A stretch of 64,000 bases of DNA, taken from contig NZ_QTUC01000001.1 of assembly GCF_003386795.1 (NCBI RefSeq), positions 3,038,001 through 3,102,000 on the forward strand, written 5' to 3'. The translations under genes were made by a program, and so were the position numbers. The stretch is from Thermasporomyces composti. GTDB lineage: Bacteria > Actinomycetota > Actinomycetes > Propionibacteriales > Actinopolymorphaceae. This document shows positions 52,465 through 61,560 of the stretch, one piece after another (positions within the stretch are counted from its first letter, which is position 1; each line of letters begins with the position of its first letter). The notes below the pieces were generated by a model, which was not told the origin of the DNA, did not search any database, and saw only the letters and a list, made by a program, of their open reading frames with translations.

Positions 52465-52797
52465 GAACTGGTCGACGCAGAGAACACCGTCGAAACGGTG
52501 CTGGAGCTCTGGTCCGTCGCCGAGGTCCTGCAGGGCGCAGACGACGGTCTCCACGCCCGGGTGCTTGGCCCGTGCCCTCGCGAGCATCCGCCGCGAGTGG
52601 TCGACGCCGAACGAGACGCAGCCGGCGGCCACCAACGTCGACCAGTACGTCCCGGTCCCGCATCCGGCGTCGAGCACCTCCGGCCGTTTCGAGGCCGACG
52701 TGAGGAGGGAGACGAAGCGGTCGACGAACCTCGCGTGGGTCGGGTTGACGTATCCGCCCCGGCGGTCGTCGTAGATCGCGGCGAACACCGTGTCCAT
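52465..52797 (-). pseudogene. Remnant of a class I SAM-dependent methyltransferase
   Basis: About 111 codons from ATG 52797 look like the N-terminal half of a methyltransferase: MDTVFAAIYDD, NPTHARFVDRFV, motif I EVLDAGCGTGTYWSTL, VDHSRRMLARARAKHPG and FDGVLCVDQF (the usual acidic-loop position). The rest of the domain, with the C-terminal strands, is absent in all three frames. The frame then runs, without a stop, into non-family residues and on into the rhamnonate dehydratase gene. A deletion in this intergenic stretch is the simplest reading. It lies between the lactonase-like and dehydratase genes. Confidence 0.6.
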
Positions 52798-52920
52798 GCG
52801 CTCGGCGTTGATCCGCCTGCGTCGGCGAGGAACCGGCGGCGCTCGTCCGTGTCGCCCGTCCTCGTCGAGGTGTTCCCGTGCCGCACGTGGGCGGTCCGTG
52901 CTTCTTCGGGCTTGGCTCAC

Positions 52921-53784
52921 TCAGCCGTCGGCTGGCGGCGCCGGGCGGCGGGTGTCGAGGATCCGCGTGAGCGTGCCGCCCAGGATCAGGTCGAGGTCCT
53001 CGGCGGGGAGGAAGTCGCAGTACGCGCGAACCACCTCCAGCGACTGGGTGTACGTGACGTGCGGTCGGGCGGCGGGGAAGTCCGAACCCCAGCAGAGGCG
53101 GTGCGCCCCGTACGCCTCGTACAGACGGCGGAACACCTCGCGGCCCTCGGCGAACGGGAAGTCCCAGGGCCGGGTGGCGAGGTAGTGGAATCCGGACACC
53201 TTGAGACCGATGGTGGGGACCGCGGCGCTGGCGAGCACCTCCGCGAGGTCGTCCTCGAATGGGGGCGAGCCGGGTCGGGCCAGCCCGAGGTGGTGCACGA
53301 GGATCGGCAGCGTCGGAAACCGCCGGGCGACGTCCCGTAGGTCGGCGTGCCAGCGTGGGGACACCGCCAGGCTGGCCACGAGGTTCAGCTCCGCCGCTGT
53401 CGCGAAGAGCTCCAGTGCCTCGTCGGTGCGGAACCAGCCGTCGTTGTCGTCGTGGACGTAGTGGGTGAAGCCGGCGATCTCCAGGCGCTCCGCCGTCGCC
53501 CGCAGTCGAGCGGCGGCACCCGGCGTGTGGTACTCGGGACGCCAGAAGCAGTCGACGTCGGCCAGGACGGCGAGCCGGTCGGGATGGCGAGCCGCCGCCT
53601 TGGCGACGTACTCGTTGTTGTCGTCGTTGTCGCCGATGCGCGCGCACACCACGGCGGCCCGCTCGACACCGTGGCGGTCCATCTCGTACAGGAGGAGGTC
53701 GACGCTGCCATGCCCGGTCGGGTCCGGCACAGGTGGTTGGTAGGGCCAGACCCGCCAGGCATGGCAGTGGCTGTCGGCGATCAT
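52921..53784 (-). CDS. Amidohydrolase-2 family protein, probable sugar-lactone hydrolase
   Basis: 287 aa. TIM-barrel metal-dependent hydrolase (COG3618 type): metal motif ADSHCHAW at the start, VVCARIGDNDDNNEYV, GFTHYVHDDND, ILVHHLGLARPG (His), GLKVSGFHYLA and the final CWGSDFPAARP (Asp). Related enzymes open L-rhamnono-, L-fucono- and 2-pyrone-dicarboxylate lactones. The dehydratase and oxidoreductase downstream on the same strand make a deoxysugar-lactone substrate likely, but the family also includes decarboxylases. No ribosome-binding site is visible before ATG 53784. Confidence 0.82.
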   Translation of the reverse strand: MIADSHCHAWRVWPYQPPVPDPTGHGSVDLLLYEMDRHGVERAAVVCARIGDNDDNNEYVAKAAARHPDRLAVLADVDCFWRPEYHTPGAAARLRATAERLEIAGFTHYVHDDNDGWFRTDEALELFATAAELNLVASLAVSPRWHADLRDVARRFPTLPILVHHLGLARPGSPPFEDDLAEVLASAAVPTIGLKVSGFHYLATRPWDFPFAEGREVFRRLYEAYGAHRLCWGSDFPAARPHVTYTQSLEVVRAYCDFLPAEDLDLILGGTLTRILDTRRPAPPADG

Positions 53785-53877
53785 GGAGCAGGTATGAGGT
53801 CCGTCCGAGTGGTCGTACCGACGTCGTAGCGGTCGACGACGGACCTGTCAATGGCCGGTGCCGTGCGTTCGGCCCGC

Positions 53878-54501
53878 TCATCCGTCGACGTACCGGCCGA
53901 ACGCGCGCCGGTACGCCGCGGCATCGGGTTTGGAGAGCAGTCTCGGGTCCTCTCCTTGGCGCCAGACGTGCATCGCCGGGCACATGCCGTCGTCGAAGTC
54001 CTTCCTGCCGGCGATGCCTTCCACCTTGGCGACCTTCTTGCCGGTCTTCGCCTCGTAGAGGGTGGCGGTGTAGATGCCCTGGTGCATGGGGATGGTCTCA
54101 CCCCTGAACTCACACTCGCCGATCCTGGGTCCCTCGTCGTCGATCTCCACGCAGGCGACGAGCTGGACCTTCGTCGGCGCCCTGTGGTGCGACCACCAGT
54201 GCTGGGGGAGAGGTTGGCGAACCTGGGAGGAGAACCAGCCGGGGTCACTCGTCTGGGAGTCGGACTGCTCGAAGATCTTGATCGGGTGCGGGGCGGGACC
54301 GGTGTAGGTGGCGGCCTCCGGGTAGTACCTCCTCTGGTACCAGCAGAGGCTCTCCAGGTCGCTGTCGTGCTCGAGCGGTTCGTCGTTGGCCCTCGCGGTC
54401 GGCCCGAAGAAGAGGTAGCCCCCGTAGCCGATCGCGCCGAGGACGGCGAGCACGAGCAACCGGACGAGGGCGGTCTTCAGGAAGCTCCCAACCTTGGACA
54501 T
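53878..54501 (-). CDS. Membrane-anchored extracellular protein of unknown function
   Basis: 207 aa with GGGAGGTGGAGG before the ATG. A single N-terminal helix (FLKTALVRLLVLAVLGAIGYGGYLFF, uncleaved-looking) anchors an extracellular domain containing four Cys (SLCWYQRRYYPEA, LVACVEI, GECEFRG, GMCPAMHVW), suggestive of disulfides. Later landmarks are THH-type RAPTKVQLVACVE and YTATLYEAKTGKKVAKVEG. I do not recognise a family. The next gene is the ABC exporter on the same strand, beyond a perfect terminator, so there is no operon link. Confidence 0.78.
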   Translation of the reverse strand: MSKVGSFLKTALVRLLVLAVLGAIGYGGYLFFGPTARANDEPLEHDSDLESLCWYQRRYYPEAATYTGPAPHPIKIFEQSDSQTSDPGWFSSQVRQPLPQHWWSHHRAPTKVQLVACVEIDDEGPRIGECEFRGETIPMHQGIYTATLYEAKTGKKVAKVEGIAGRKDFDDGMCPAMHVWRQGEDPRLLSKPDAAAYRRAFGRYVDG

Positions 54502-54614
54502 CGCCTGTCCTCCACCTCCCGGTCGGGGAATGCTACGCCCGACCGGGCGCCGAGGCGGCCGTGGAGCTTCTCGCCTGTGGACAAGTCGGCCCGCGTGCCC
54601 AACGCTCTCAAGAC

Positions 54615-54648
54615 GGACCCCACGCCGCGCGCTGGCGGCGTGGGGTCC
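54615..54648 (-). terminator. Perfect 14-bp hairpin ending the ABC exporter operon
   Basis: GGACCCCACGCCGC (54615-54628) and GCGGCGTGGGGTCC (54635-54648) are exact complements with a 6-nt loop. The hairpin lies 20 bp beyond the stop of the 54669 gene. No U-tract. Confidence 0.82.
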
Positions 54649-54668
54649 TCGCGGCTCGTGTGGAGACC

Positions 54669-56687
54669 TCAGGTGCGAGTCGAGGGCACCTCGACCTGGC
54701 CTGGGGTCGCGCTGGGCCAGTCGTCGACGGTGTCCAGCTCGGCCACCGGCTGGGTGAACTGCGCGTTGTAGAGGCGGTAGTACGCGCCCTCCGCCTTGAG
54801 CAGCTCCTCATGGGTGCCCTGCTCGACGATGCGACCGTTCTCCATCACCAGGATGCGGTGGGCGTCGCGGATCGTGGACAGCCGGTGCGCGATGACGAAG
54901 CTGGTGCGGTCCGAGCGCAGCGCCGCCATCGCGTGCTGGACCAACGCCTCGGTGCGGGTGTCGACCGAGCTGGTGGCCTCGTCGAGGATCAGCAGGGACG
55001 GGTCGGCGAGGAACGCTCGCGCGATGGTGATGAGCTGCTTCTCGCCGGCGCTGATGTTGCTGGCCTCCTCGTTGATCACCGTGTCGTACCCATCAGGGAG
55101 GGTCCGCACGAAGTGGTCGACGAGCGCCGCCTTCGCCGCGGCGAGGATCTCCTCCTCGGTCGCCCCCGGCTTGCCGTAGGCGATGTTGTCGCGGATCGTT
55201 CCGTTGAACAGCCAGGCGTCCTGGAGGACCATGCCGATCTTGCTGCGCAGCTCGTCTCTGCGCATCGTGGCGATGTCCACGCCGTCGAGGGTGATCCGTC
55301 CGGAGTCCAGCTCGTAGAACCGCATGATGAGGTTGACGAGCGTGGTCTTGCCGGCCCCGGTCGGCCCCACGATCGCGATGGTGTGTCCCGGCTCGGCGAC
55401 GAGTGACAGGTCCTCGATCAACGGCTTGTCCGGCTCGTACCGGAAGGACACGCGCTCGAACTCGACTCGGCCCCGTGGCTTGTCGACCCGAGCCGGGGTG
55501 GCCGGCTCCGGGCTCTGCTCCTCCGCGTCCAGCAGGTCGAAGACCCGCTCGGCCGACGCCACACCGGACTGCAGGAGGTTCGCCATCGAGGCCACCTGCG
55601 TCAGCGGTTGGGTGAACTGCCGGGAGTACTGGATGAACGCCTGGACGTCGCCCAAGGTCATCGTCCCGGACGCCACCCGGAGGCCGCCCACCACAGCCAC
55701 GGCGACGTAGCTGAGGTTCCCGATGAACATCATCGACGGCATGATGATGCCGGAGATGAACTGGGCCTTGAAGCTCGCTTTGAACAGCTCCTCGTTCGTG
55801 GCGGCGAAGGCGGCCTGCACCTCGCGGTGACGCCCGAAGACCTTGACGAGGTCGTGGCCGGTGAAGGCCTCCTCCACCTGCGCGTTGAGCGTTCCGGTGT
55901 GCGCCCACTGCGCGACGAACTGGCGCTGGGAGCGTTTGGCGATCTGCTGGGTGACGACGACCGACAGCGGCACCGCCACGAGCGCGATCAGGGCGAGGAG
56001 CGGCGACACCACGAACATCATGGTCAGCACGCCGATGACGGTGAGCAGGGAGAAGAGCAGCTGGCCCAGCGTCTGCTGCAGGCTCTGGGCGATGTTGTCG
56101 ATGTCGTTGGTGACCCGGCTCAGCAGCTCACCGCGTGGCTGCCGGTCGAAGTAGGACAACGGCAGCCGGTGCAGCTTGTCCTCGACGTCGGACCGCAACC
56201 GCCGCATCGCGTTCTGGACGACGCTCGCCAGAAGGTATCCCTGCAGCCAGGCCAGGACGCTCGCGGCGAGGTAGATCAGCAGCACGGTGAGCAGGATCTG
56301 GCCGAGCTTGCTGAAGTCGATTCCCGCGCCGGGGACGACCTCCATGCCGCTCAGCATGTCGGCGAACTGGTCCTGGCCGTTCGCTCGGGCGTACTCGATC
56401 GCCTCCTGTTGGGTGATCCCCTCCGGCAGCTGCTTGCCGATGACACCGGCGAAGATGACGTCGGTCGCGCGGCCGAGGACGCGCGGGCCTATGACGTTGA
56501 GCGCCACGCTGGCGATCGCCAGGATGACGACCAACAGCAGCCGGGCGCGGTCGGGACGCAGCCGTCCGAGCAGGCGCTTGGCGGAGGGGCCGAAGTTCAT
56601 GGCCTTCGCGGGAGGCATGGCCCACGGTGGACCGCCACCGGGGCCAGCGTTCCGCCGTGGCGTCGAGGTGGTGGACCGCTCGCTCAT
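54669..56687 (-). CDS. ABC exporter half-transporter, second subunit
   Basis: 672 aa from ATG 56687, which overlaps the TGA of the 56684 gene by ATGA; a GGAGGCGGC precedes it. A Gly/Pro-rich N-terminal extension ([20 protein letters not shown]) is typical of one subunit of actinobacterial heterodimeric exporters. Six membrane helices, Walker [10 protein letters not shown], signature [14 protein letters not shown] (an unusual 'SAGEK' signature), Walker [13 protein letters not shown], switch His in VIAHRLST. Likely exports drugs or lipophilic compounds with its partner. Confidence 0.9.
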   Translation of the reverse strand: MSERSTTSTPRRNAGPGGGPPWAMPPAKAMNFGPSAKRLLGRLRPDRARLLLVVILAIASVALNVIGPRVLGRATDVIFAGVIGKQLPEGITQQEAIEYARANGQDQFADMLSGMEVVPGAGIDFSKLGQILLTVLLIYLAASVLAWLQGYLLASVVQNAMRRLRSDVEDKLHRLPLSYFDRQPRGELLSRVTNDIDNIAQSLQQTLGQLLFSLLTVIGVLTMMFVVSPLLALIALVAVPLSVVVTQQIAKRSQRQFVAQWAHTGTLNAQVEEAFTGHDLVKVFGRHREVQAAFAATNEELFKASFKAQFISGIIMPSMMFIGNLSYVAVAVVGGLRVASGTMTLGDVQAFIQYSRQFTQPLTQVASMANLLQSGVASAERVFDLLDAEEQSPEPATPARVDKPRGRVEFERVSFRYEPDKPLIEDLSLVAEPGHTIAIVGPTGAGKTTLVNLIMRFYELDSGRITLDGVDIATMRRDELRSKIGMVLQDAWLFNGTIRDNIAYGKPGATEEEILAAAKAALVDHFVRTLPDGYDTVINEEASNISAGEKQLITIARAFLADPSLLILDEATSSVDTRTEALVQHAMAALRSDRTSFVIAHRLSTIRDAHRILVMENGRIVEQGTHEELLKAEGAYYRLYNAQFTQPVAELDTVDDWPSATPGQVEVPSTRT

Positions 56688-58414
56688 GCCGCCTCCGCGC
56701 TTCGCTGGGACTCGACGATCTCGAGGTAGGTCTGGCAACTGGTGAGGAGCTCGTCGTGGCGGCCGATGCCGACGACGGCCCCGTCGTCGAGGACGACGAT
56801 CTGGTCCGCATCCACGATCGTCGACACCCGCTGGGCGACGACGATGACCGTGGCGTCACGGGTGACGGGACGCAGGGCCGCGCGGAGCCTGGCGTCGGTA
56901 CCCAGGTCGAGGGCGGAGAAGGAGTCGTCGAACAGGTAGATCTCCGGCTTGCGGACCAACGCGCGAGCGATGGCCAGCCGCTGTCGTTGCCCGCCGGAGA
57001 CGTTGGTCCCGCCCTGGGCGATGGGGGAGTCGAGCCCTTCGGGCATCGCCTCGACGAAGTCCTTCGCCTGCGCGATCCGCAGAGCCTCCCACAGCTCCTC
57101 GTCGGTCGCGTCCGGGTTCCCGTAGCGCAGGTTGCTCGCGACGGTCCCCGAGAACAGGTACGGCTTCTGCGGGACGAGCCCGATCTTGCTCCACAGCAGC
57201 TCGGGGTCGAGCTCGCGGACGTCGACACCTCCGACGAGAACGGCGCCGCCCGTGACGTCGAAGAGCCGGGGGATGAGTGAGATCAGCGCGGTCTTCCCGG
57301 AGCCGGTGCTGCCGATGATCGCGGTCGTGGTCCCCGGTTCGGCCCGGAAGCTGATGTCGCGGAGCACGGGGTCGGCAGCGCCGGGGAGCTTGAACTGGAC
57401 GTTCCGTAGCTCGACGTCCGCGCGCCTGGTCAGCGTGGTGACGGGGGTGGCGGAGGTCCGGACCGTGGGTTCGGTGTCGAGGACCTCGGCGATCCGCTCC
57501 GCGCACACGGCTGCGCGGGGGACCATCATCGCCATGAACGAGGCCATCATCACCGACATGAGGATCTGCATCAGGTAGTTGAGGAACGCGATCAGCGACC
57601 CGACCTGAATCCCGCCGGACTCCACGCGCAGGCCGCCGAACCACAGCACCGCGATGCTGGAGGCGTTGAAGACGAACATCACGACGGGGAACATCAGCGC
57701 GAACAGCCGGCCGACGTTCAGCGCGGTGGCGGTCAGGTCGGAGTTCGCGACGGCGAAGCGTCGCCTCTCCTCGGACTCCCGGACGAACGCGCGGACGACG
57801 CGGATGCCGGTGATCTGCTCCCGCAGGATGCGGTTGACGGTGTCGATCCGCTCCTGCATGGCCCGGAACTGCGGCGACATCCGGCTCAGGATCAGCCCGG
57901 TCGCCAACGCCAGGGCCGGCACGCTCACGAGCATGAGCCAGGACAGCCCGACGTCCTCGCGCAGCGCCATGATGACGCCGCCCACGCACATGATCGGCGC
58001 CACGACCAGCATGGTGCAGGTCATCACGAGGAGCATCTGGACCTGCTGGACGTCGTTGGTGTTGCGCGTGATGAGGGAGGGGGCGCCGAACTGGCTCACC
58101 TCACGCGCGGAGAACTCACCGACGCGTTGGAAGACCGCCGCGCGCAGGTCGCGTCCGACGCTCATGGCGGTGCGGGCACCGAAGTAGACCGCGGCGATGG
58201 AGCAGGTGATCTGGGCGGCGCTGACCAGCAGCATCCAGCCGCCGGTTCGCAGGATGTAGGCGGTGTCCCCCTTGGCGATCCCGTTGTCGATGATGTCGGC
58301 GTTCAGGCTGGGCAGGTAGAGGGAGGCGATGGTGGCGACGAGCTGGAGCAGGACGACAGCCGTCAGCGGTCGCGTATAGGGCCGCAGGTAGGTGCGTAAT
58401 AAGCGAATCAGCAT
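56684..58414 (-). CDS. ABC exporter half-transporter, first subunit
   Basis: 576 aa; GGAGAGA lies 5 nt before the ATG. Six membrane helices (the first from [21 protein letters not shown]), then an ATPase domain: Walker [10 protein letters not shown], signature [14 protein letters not shown], Walker [13 protein letters not shown]. The residue after the second Asp of Walker B is Ser rather than the catalytic Glu, so this is the degenerate ATPase site of a heterodimer, with the active site provided mostly by the partner. Downstream of a TetR gene on the same strand, with a 91-bp gap. Confidence 0.9.
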   Translation of the reverse strand: MLIRLLRTYLRPYTRPLTAVVLLQLVATIASLYLPSLNADIIDNGIAKGDTAYILRTGGWMLLVSAAQITCSIAAVYFGARTAMSVGRDLRAAVFQRVGEFSAREVSQFGAPSLITRNTNDVQQVQMLLVMTCTMLVVAPIMCVGGVIMALREDVGLSWLMLVSVPALALATGLILSRMSPQFRAMQERIDTVNRILREQITGIRVVRAFVRESEERRRFAVANSDLTATALNVGRLFALMFPVVMFVFNASSIAVLWFGGLRVESGGIQVGSLIAFLNYLMQILMSVMMASFMAMMVPRAAVCAERIAEVLDTEPTVRTSATPVTTLTRRADVELRNVQFKLPGAADPVLRDISFRAEPGTTTAIIGSTGSGKTALISLIPRLFDVTGGAVLVGGVDVRELDPELLWSKIGLVPQKPYLFSGTVASNLRYGNPDATDEELWEALRIAQAKDFVEAMPEGLDSPIAQGGTNVSGGQRQRLAIARALVRKPEIYLFDDSFSALDLGTDARLRAALRPVTRDATVIVVAQRVSTIVDADQIVVLDDGAVVGIGRHDELLTSCQTYLEIVESQRSAEAA

Positions 58415-58505
58415 GAAGTCTCTCCGGATCGTGGGACGGCCATCGGGGAGGCTGTCGGGCGGTCTTGGGTCTTGTCGGTGACGTCAACGTCGCGTCGGAC
58501 GCCCA

Positions 58506-59156
58506 TCACAGGGCTTCCTGACGGTGGTGGAGCACGCCGTTGAGGACGATGTCGACGATCTCCTCAGGCGTCAGCGGGCGGCCTTCGGTGATCATCGGGT
58601 GCGTGCCGCTAAAGATGAGCAGACGCAGGATACGCGCCACCTCGACGACCGGACGGCGGAACCGCTCGCGGTCGGGTTCGAGCACGCGAGCGATGGCGGT
58701 GTGGATCATCTCGTTCGTCGGGTGGACCTGCTCGCAGTGATCGTCGAGATCGTCTGGCGGACGCTGGAGTCCCACCGCGGTCAGCACGTTGATGATGCTG
58801 ACCAGCCGTCGTTGCAGGACGTCGGTCAGCCGGAGCAGCCGCTCCCGCAGCTCGAGCGTGAGGTCGATCCGCGCCAGCTCGTCGAACAGGGGCGTGGGAT
58901 CCAACGCGACGGCCAGCGCTTGCCCGATCAGGGCCTCCTTGTCGGGGAAGACGCGGAAGATCGTCCCCTCCGCGATGCCGGCCGCCTCGGCGATCTGCCG
59001 GGTGGTGACCTTGGTGCCGTACTCGGCGACGAGCGGCAGGGTCGCGGCGATGAGGGAGGCCCGACGTTCGTCCGGTGGTAAGGGACGCGCCCGGGAGTGC
59101 GGACGCCGGTCGAGTGGACCGTGGGAGGGCGTCGACTGTCGGAAGGACGGCGGCAC
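58506..59156 (-). CDS. TetR/AcrR-family regulator of the ABC exporter
   Basis: 216 aa from GTG 59156. N-terminal helix-turn-helix at residues about 33-80: LIAATLPLVAEYGTKVTTRQIAEAAGIAEGTIFRVFPDKE is of standard TetR form, recognised in pieces (TTRQIAEAAG, GTIFRVFPDKEAL). The C-terminal domain is a helical ligand pocket. No ribosome-binding site is present, and the predicted -10 ends 7 nt before GTG, so the mRNA may be leaderless. A perfect palindrome at 59172-59190 lies in its promoter, consistent with autorepression and control of the downstream exporter. Confidence 0.9.
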   Translation of the reverse strand: MPPSFRQSTPSHGPLDRRPHSRARPLPPDERRASLIAATLPLVAEYGTKVTTRQIAEAAGIAEGTIFRVFPDKEALIGQALAVALDPTPLFDELARIDLTLELRERLLRLTDVLQRRLVSIINVLTAVGLQRPPDDLDDHCEQVHPTNEMIHTAIARVLEPDRERFRRPVVEVARILRLLIFSGTHPMITEGRPLTPEEIVDIVLNGVLHHRQEAL

Positions 59157-59163
59157 GGCGGGG

Positions 59164-59193
59164 AGTCTAAATGAGTGAGCAGCTCACTCACAA
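59164..59193 (-). promoter_or_regulatory. TetR operator embedded in a leaderless promoter
   Basis: TGAGTGAG (59172-59179) and CTCACTCA (59183-59190) form a perfect inverted repeat around CAG. On the minus strand a -35-like TTGTGA (59193-59188) and -10-like TAGACT (59169-59164) bracket it with an 18-nt spacer. Transcription would start near 59157, at the GTG of the regulator (59156). The operator thus fills the -35/-10 spacer. Confidence 0.7.
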
Positions 59194-59398
59194 GCGAGTT
59201 TCGGCTGGTCACGCCGCGAGTGGTCGCCCCGTGACCGCACGTGGTCGACGCTCTGTCGTTGACGGTCGAGGTCACGGCGTGAAGTCTCGAGACGATCTCG
59301 CTCGCTCGACGTCGACAGGAGACCGGCGACGTCGACACGCACCCCAGCGCCACCGTCGTGGTGGGCACCGTGTGCGCTCGAAGGAAGGGAATCGGACG

Positions 59399-61459
59399 AT
59401 GCCGGACGATCGTTCGCGCGCTCGCGCGCTTCGGCGCCGGGACGTTCTCAAGGGCGGTGTCGTGGTCGCCGGCGCCACCGTCGGCCTCGGCCACACCACG
59501 CCGGCCTTTGCCGACAACGCGGAGGACGACGTGCTGACCTGGAGCGACGATTTCGTGCGACCCGACGGCGACAAGATCGGTCACGGGTGGCGGGAGCTGC
59601 GCGGCGACTGGGCGATCGTCGACTCGACCCTGCGCACCACCGGAGGGCCAGGCGAGCGGATCGCCGCCCAGACCGGTTTCGAGCTGGGCAGGACGTTCTC
59701 GGTCGAAGCCAGCCTCGGCAGCTACGACACGACCGCCCGGCGCTGGAACGGCCTGGCGGTCAACATCGTCGACAACGGCGACGGCACCCAGGACTACTAC
59801 GCCCTGCGGTTCGTGACATCCGAGCCAGGCCGTCCCTCGGCGTGGCAGTTCCTCCAGGTCACCGGCTCCGTCGTGGACAACGCGAGCCTCCTCGACCAAG
59901 GGGAGGTGCCGATCGAGAACGGCCGCGACTACGTCGTGCGGGTCTCGACGACCTCCTACGGCCTGTTCGAGATCGCGGTCCTCGACGGCGAGACCGAGCT
60001 GGTGCGGCGGTCACTCGTCACGCCCCTGAACGCGCTCCTCGCGGGCGGGTACGCGGGCGTCTACTCCAGCGCTGGCAACCTGCGCGTGAGCTGGATTCGC
60101 GTCCACACCTCCACGACGCCCGCCGCGCCACCCGACCCCGGGCCGCTGGAGTGTCCACCCGTCGTCGACCGGCCGTACGAGCTGCCGGACGAGCGGGAGA
60201 CCGTGGTGGCGACCAGCGTCGTGGACACCACTTGGGCAGGCCATCCGGTCGGGCAGTCCCTCCTCACCGACGGCACCACGCAGTACGTCGCCTACTACAA
60301 CGCCGAACGCCAGATGGTGGTCGCGCAGCGCGACATCACCAGCGACACCTGGATCAAGCAACCGCTCGACACGTTCGTCGGATGGGACAGCCACAACTAC
60401 GTCACCATGGCGCTCGACCGGGACGGACACCTGCACGTGTCGGGCAACATGCACGTCGTTCCGCTCATCTACTTCCGCACCACGCGGCCCGGCGACGTCA
60501 CCTCCCTGGTCCGGGTACCCACCATGGTCGACCCCGCGACCGAGCAGCGGGTCACCTACCCGCGCTTCCTGCGCGACGCCGAGGGAGCGCTCGTCTTCCG
60601 CTACCGGGACGGCGCCAGCGGTGACGGTCGCGACCTCTACAACGTCTACGACGAGGTCACCCAGCGGTGGCAGCGGCTGCTCGACCAGCCACTCCACGAC
60701 GGGGAAGGCCTGCGCAACGCCTACGTGGAGGGGCCGGTCCTCGGTCCGGACGGCTACCACCACATCGCCTGGGTGTGGCGTGACACCCCGGACGCGGCGA
60801 CCAACCAACACCTGTCGTACGCGCGCAGCCGAGACCTCGTGCACTGGGAGACCAGTGACGGCACTCCGCTCGACCTGCCGATCACCTACGCCACGGGCGA
60901 GGTCGTCGACCCGGTGCCGATGAACGGCGGCATCATCAACGGCAATACCAAGGTGGGCTTCGATGCCGAGGGTCGGGTCGTCCTCAGCTACCACAAGTAC
61001 GACGAGGAGGGGAACACCCAGGTCTACGTCGCCCGCCGGGACCGCACCAGGTGGACCATCCGGCAGGTGAGCAGGTGGCGCGGACGCTGGACGATCGGTG
61101 GTCGGGGGAGTCTGGTCTTCGAGGTGCGCCTCTCACCGGTCTCCGTGCTCCCCGACGGCCTCCTTCGACTGGACTTCGTCTGCCACGACACGAGGCGCAC
61201 CTGGGTGCTGAACCGTGCCCTGCGACCGGTCGCGGAGGTGGACACGCCCGCTCTGCCGAGGGAGATCACCGACGTCCGCTCGGACTTCCCGGGTATGCAG
61301 GTGAACGTGGCGGCGGATCTCGCCACGACGCAGGACGCCGCCGCCCGGTATCTCCTCCGGTGGGAGAGCCTGCCGACCAACCAGGACCAACCGCGTGACC
61401 CGCCGTACCCCGAGCCCGGCCCGCTCGAGGTCTGCCTGCTGCGCGAGGAAAGCTCCTGA
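59399..61459 (+). CDS. Exported BNR_4 beta-propeller protein, putative rhamnose-uronate lyase
   Basis: 686 aa from ATG 59399 (GGAAGGGA 9 nt upstream; the frame is open back to 59171 but overlaps the TetR operator). Twin-arginine signal (LRRRDVLKGG, AFA-D). Residues about 45-240 form a concanavalin-like beta-sandwich (DDFVRPDGDKIG, AIVDSTLRT, GGYAGVYSS). Residues about 260-680 are a seven-bladed BNR_4 propeller with GWDSHN (His332) and SGNMH (His352), 20 residues apart, and VTYPRFL. From memory, PL25 ulvan lyase has its two active His 20 residues apart too; PL24/PL25/PL42 and GH145 share the fold and act on rhamnose-uronate links. Assignment to a family is an inference. Confidence 0.75.
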   Translation: MPDDRSRARALRRRDVLKGGVVVAGATVGLGHTTPAFADNAEDDVLTWSDDFVRPDGDKIGHGWRELRGDWAIVDSTLRTTGGPGERIAAQTGFELGRTFSVEASLGSYDTTARRWNGLAVNIVDNGDGTQDYYALRFVTSEPGRPSAWQFLQVTGSVVDNASLLDQGEVPIENGRDYVVRVSTTSYGLFEIAVLDGETELVRRSLVTPLNALLAGGYAGVYSSAGNLRVSWIRVHTSTTPAAPPDPGPLECPPVVDRPYELPDERETVVATSVVDTTWAGHPVGQSLLTDGTTQYVAYYNAERQMVVAQRDITSDTWIKQPLDTFVGWDSHNYVTMALDRDGHLHVSGNMHVVPLIYFRTTRPGDVTSLVRVPTMVDPATEQRVTYPRFLRDAEGALVFRYRDGASGDGRDLYNVYDEVTQRWQRLLDQPLHDGEGLRNAYVEGPVLGPDGYHHIAWVWRDTPDAATNQHLSYARSRDLVHWETSDGTPLDLPITYATGEVVDPVPMNGGIINGNTKVGFDAEGRVVLSYHKYDEEGNTQVYVARRDRTRWTIRQVSRWRGRWTIGGRGSLVFEVRLSPVSVLPDGLLRLDFVCHDTRRTWVLNRALRPVAEVDTPALPREITDVRSDFPGMQVNVAADLATTQDAAARYLLRWESLPTNQDQPRDPPYPEPGPLEVCLLREESS

Positions 61460-61516
61460 CCGCGCCGGTCGCCAGCGTGACGCGCGGGGCGGGCCGGCGC
61501 GCCGCGGACGAAGGGA

Positions 61517-61551
61517 CGCCCGGTCCGCCCCTCCGGGGAGCGGACCGGGCG
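61517..61551. terminator. Bidirectional hairpin between convergent genes
   Basis: CGCCCGGTCCGC (61517-61528) and GCGGACCGGGCG (61540-61551) form a perfect 12-bp stem with an 11-nt loop, in the 101-bp gap between the BNR_4 gene and the convergent heparinase-like gene. It is placed to end both transcripts. Confidence 0.75.
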
Positions 61552-61560
61552 CCGTTCGCG

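Noticed and set aside
52388-53983. A 531-codon minus-strand frame overlapping the amidohydrolase
   Set aside because: Arg/Pro-rich out-of-frame reading of the amidohydrolase and methyltransferase remnant; no motif.
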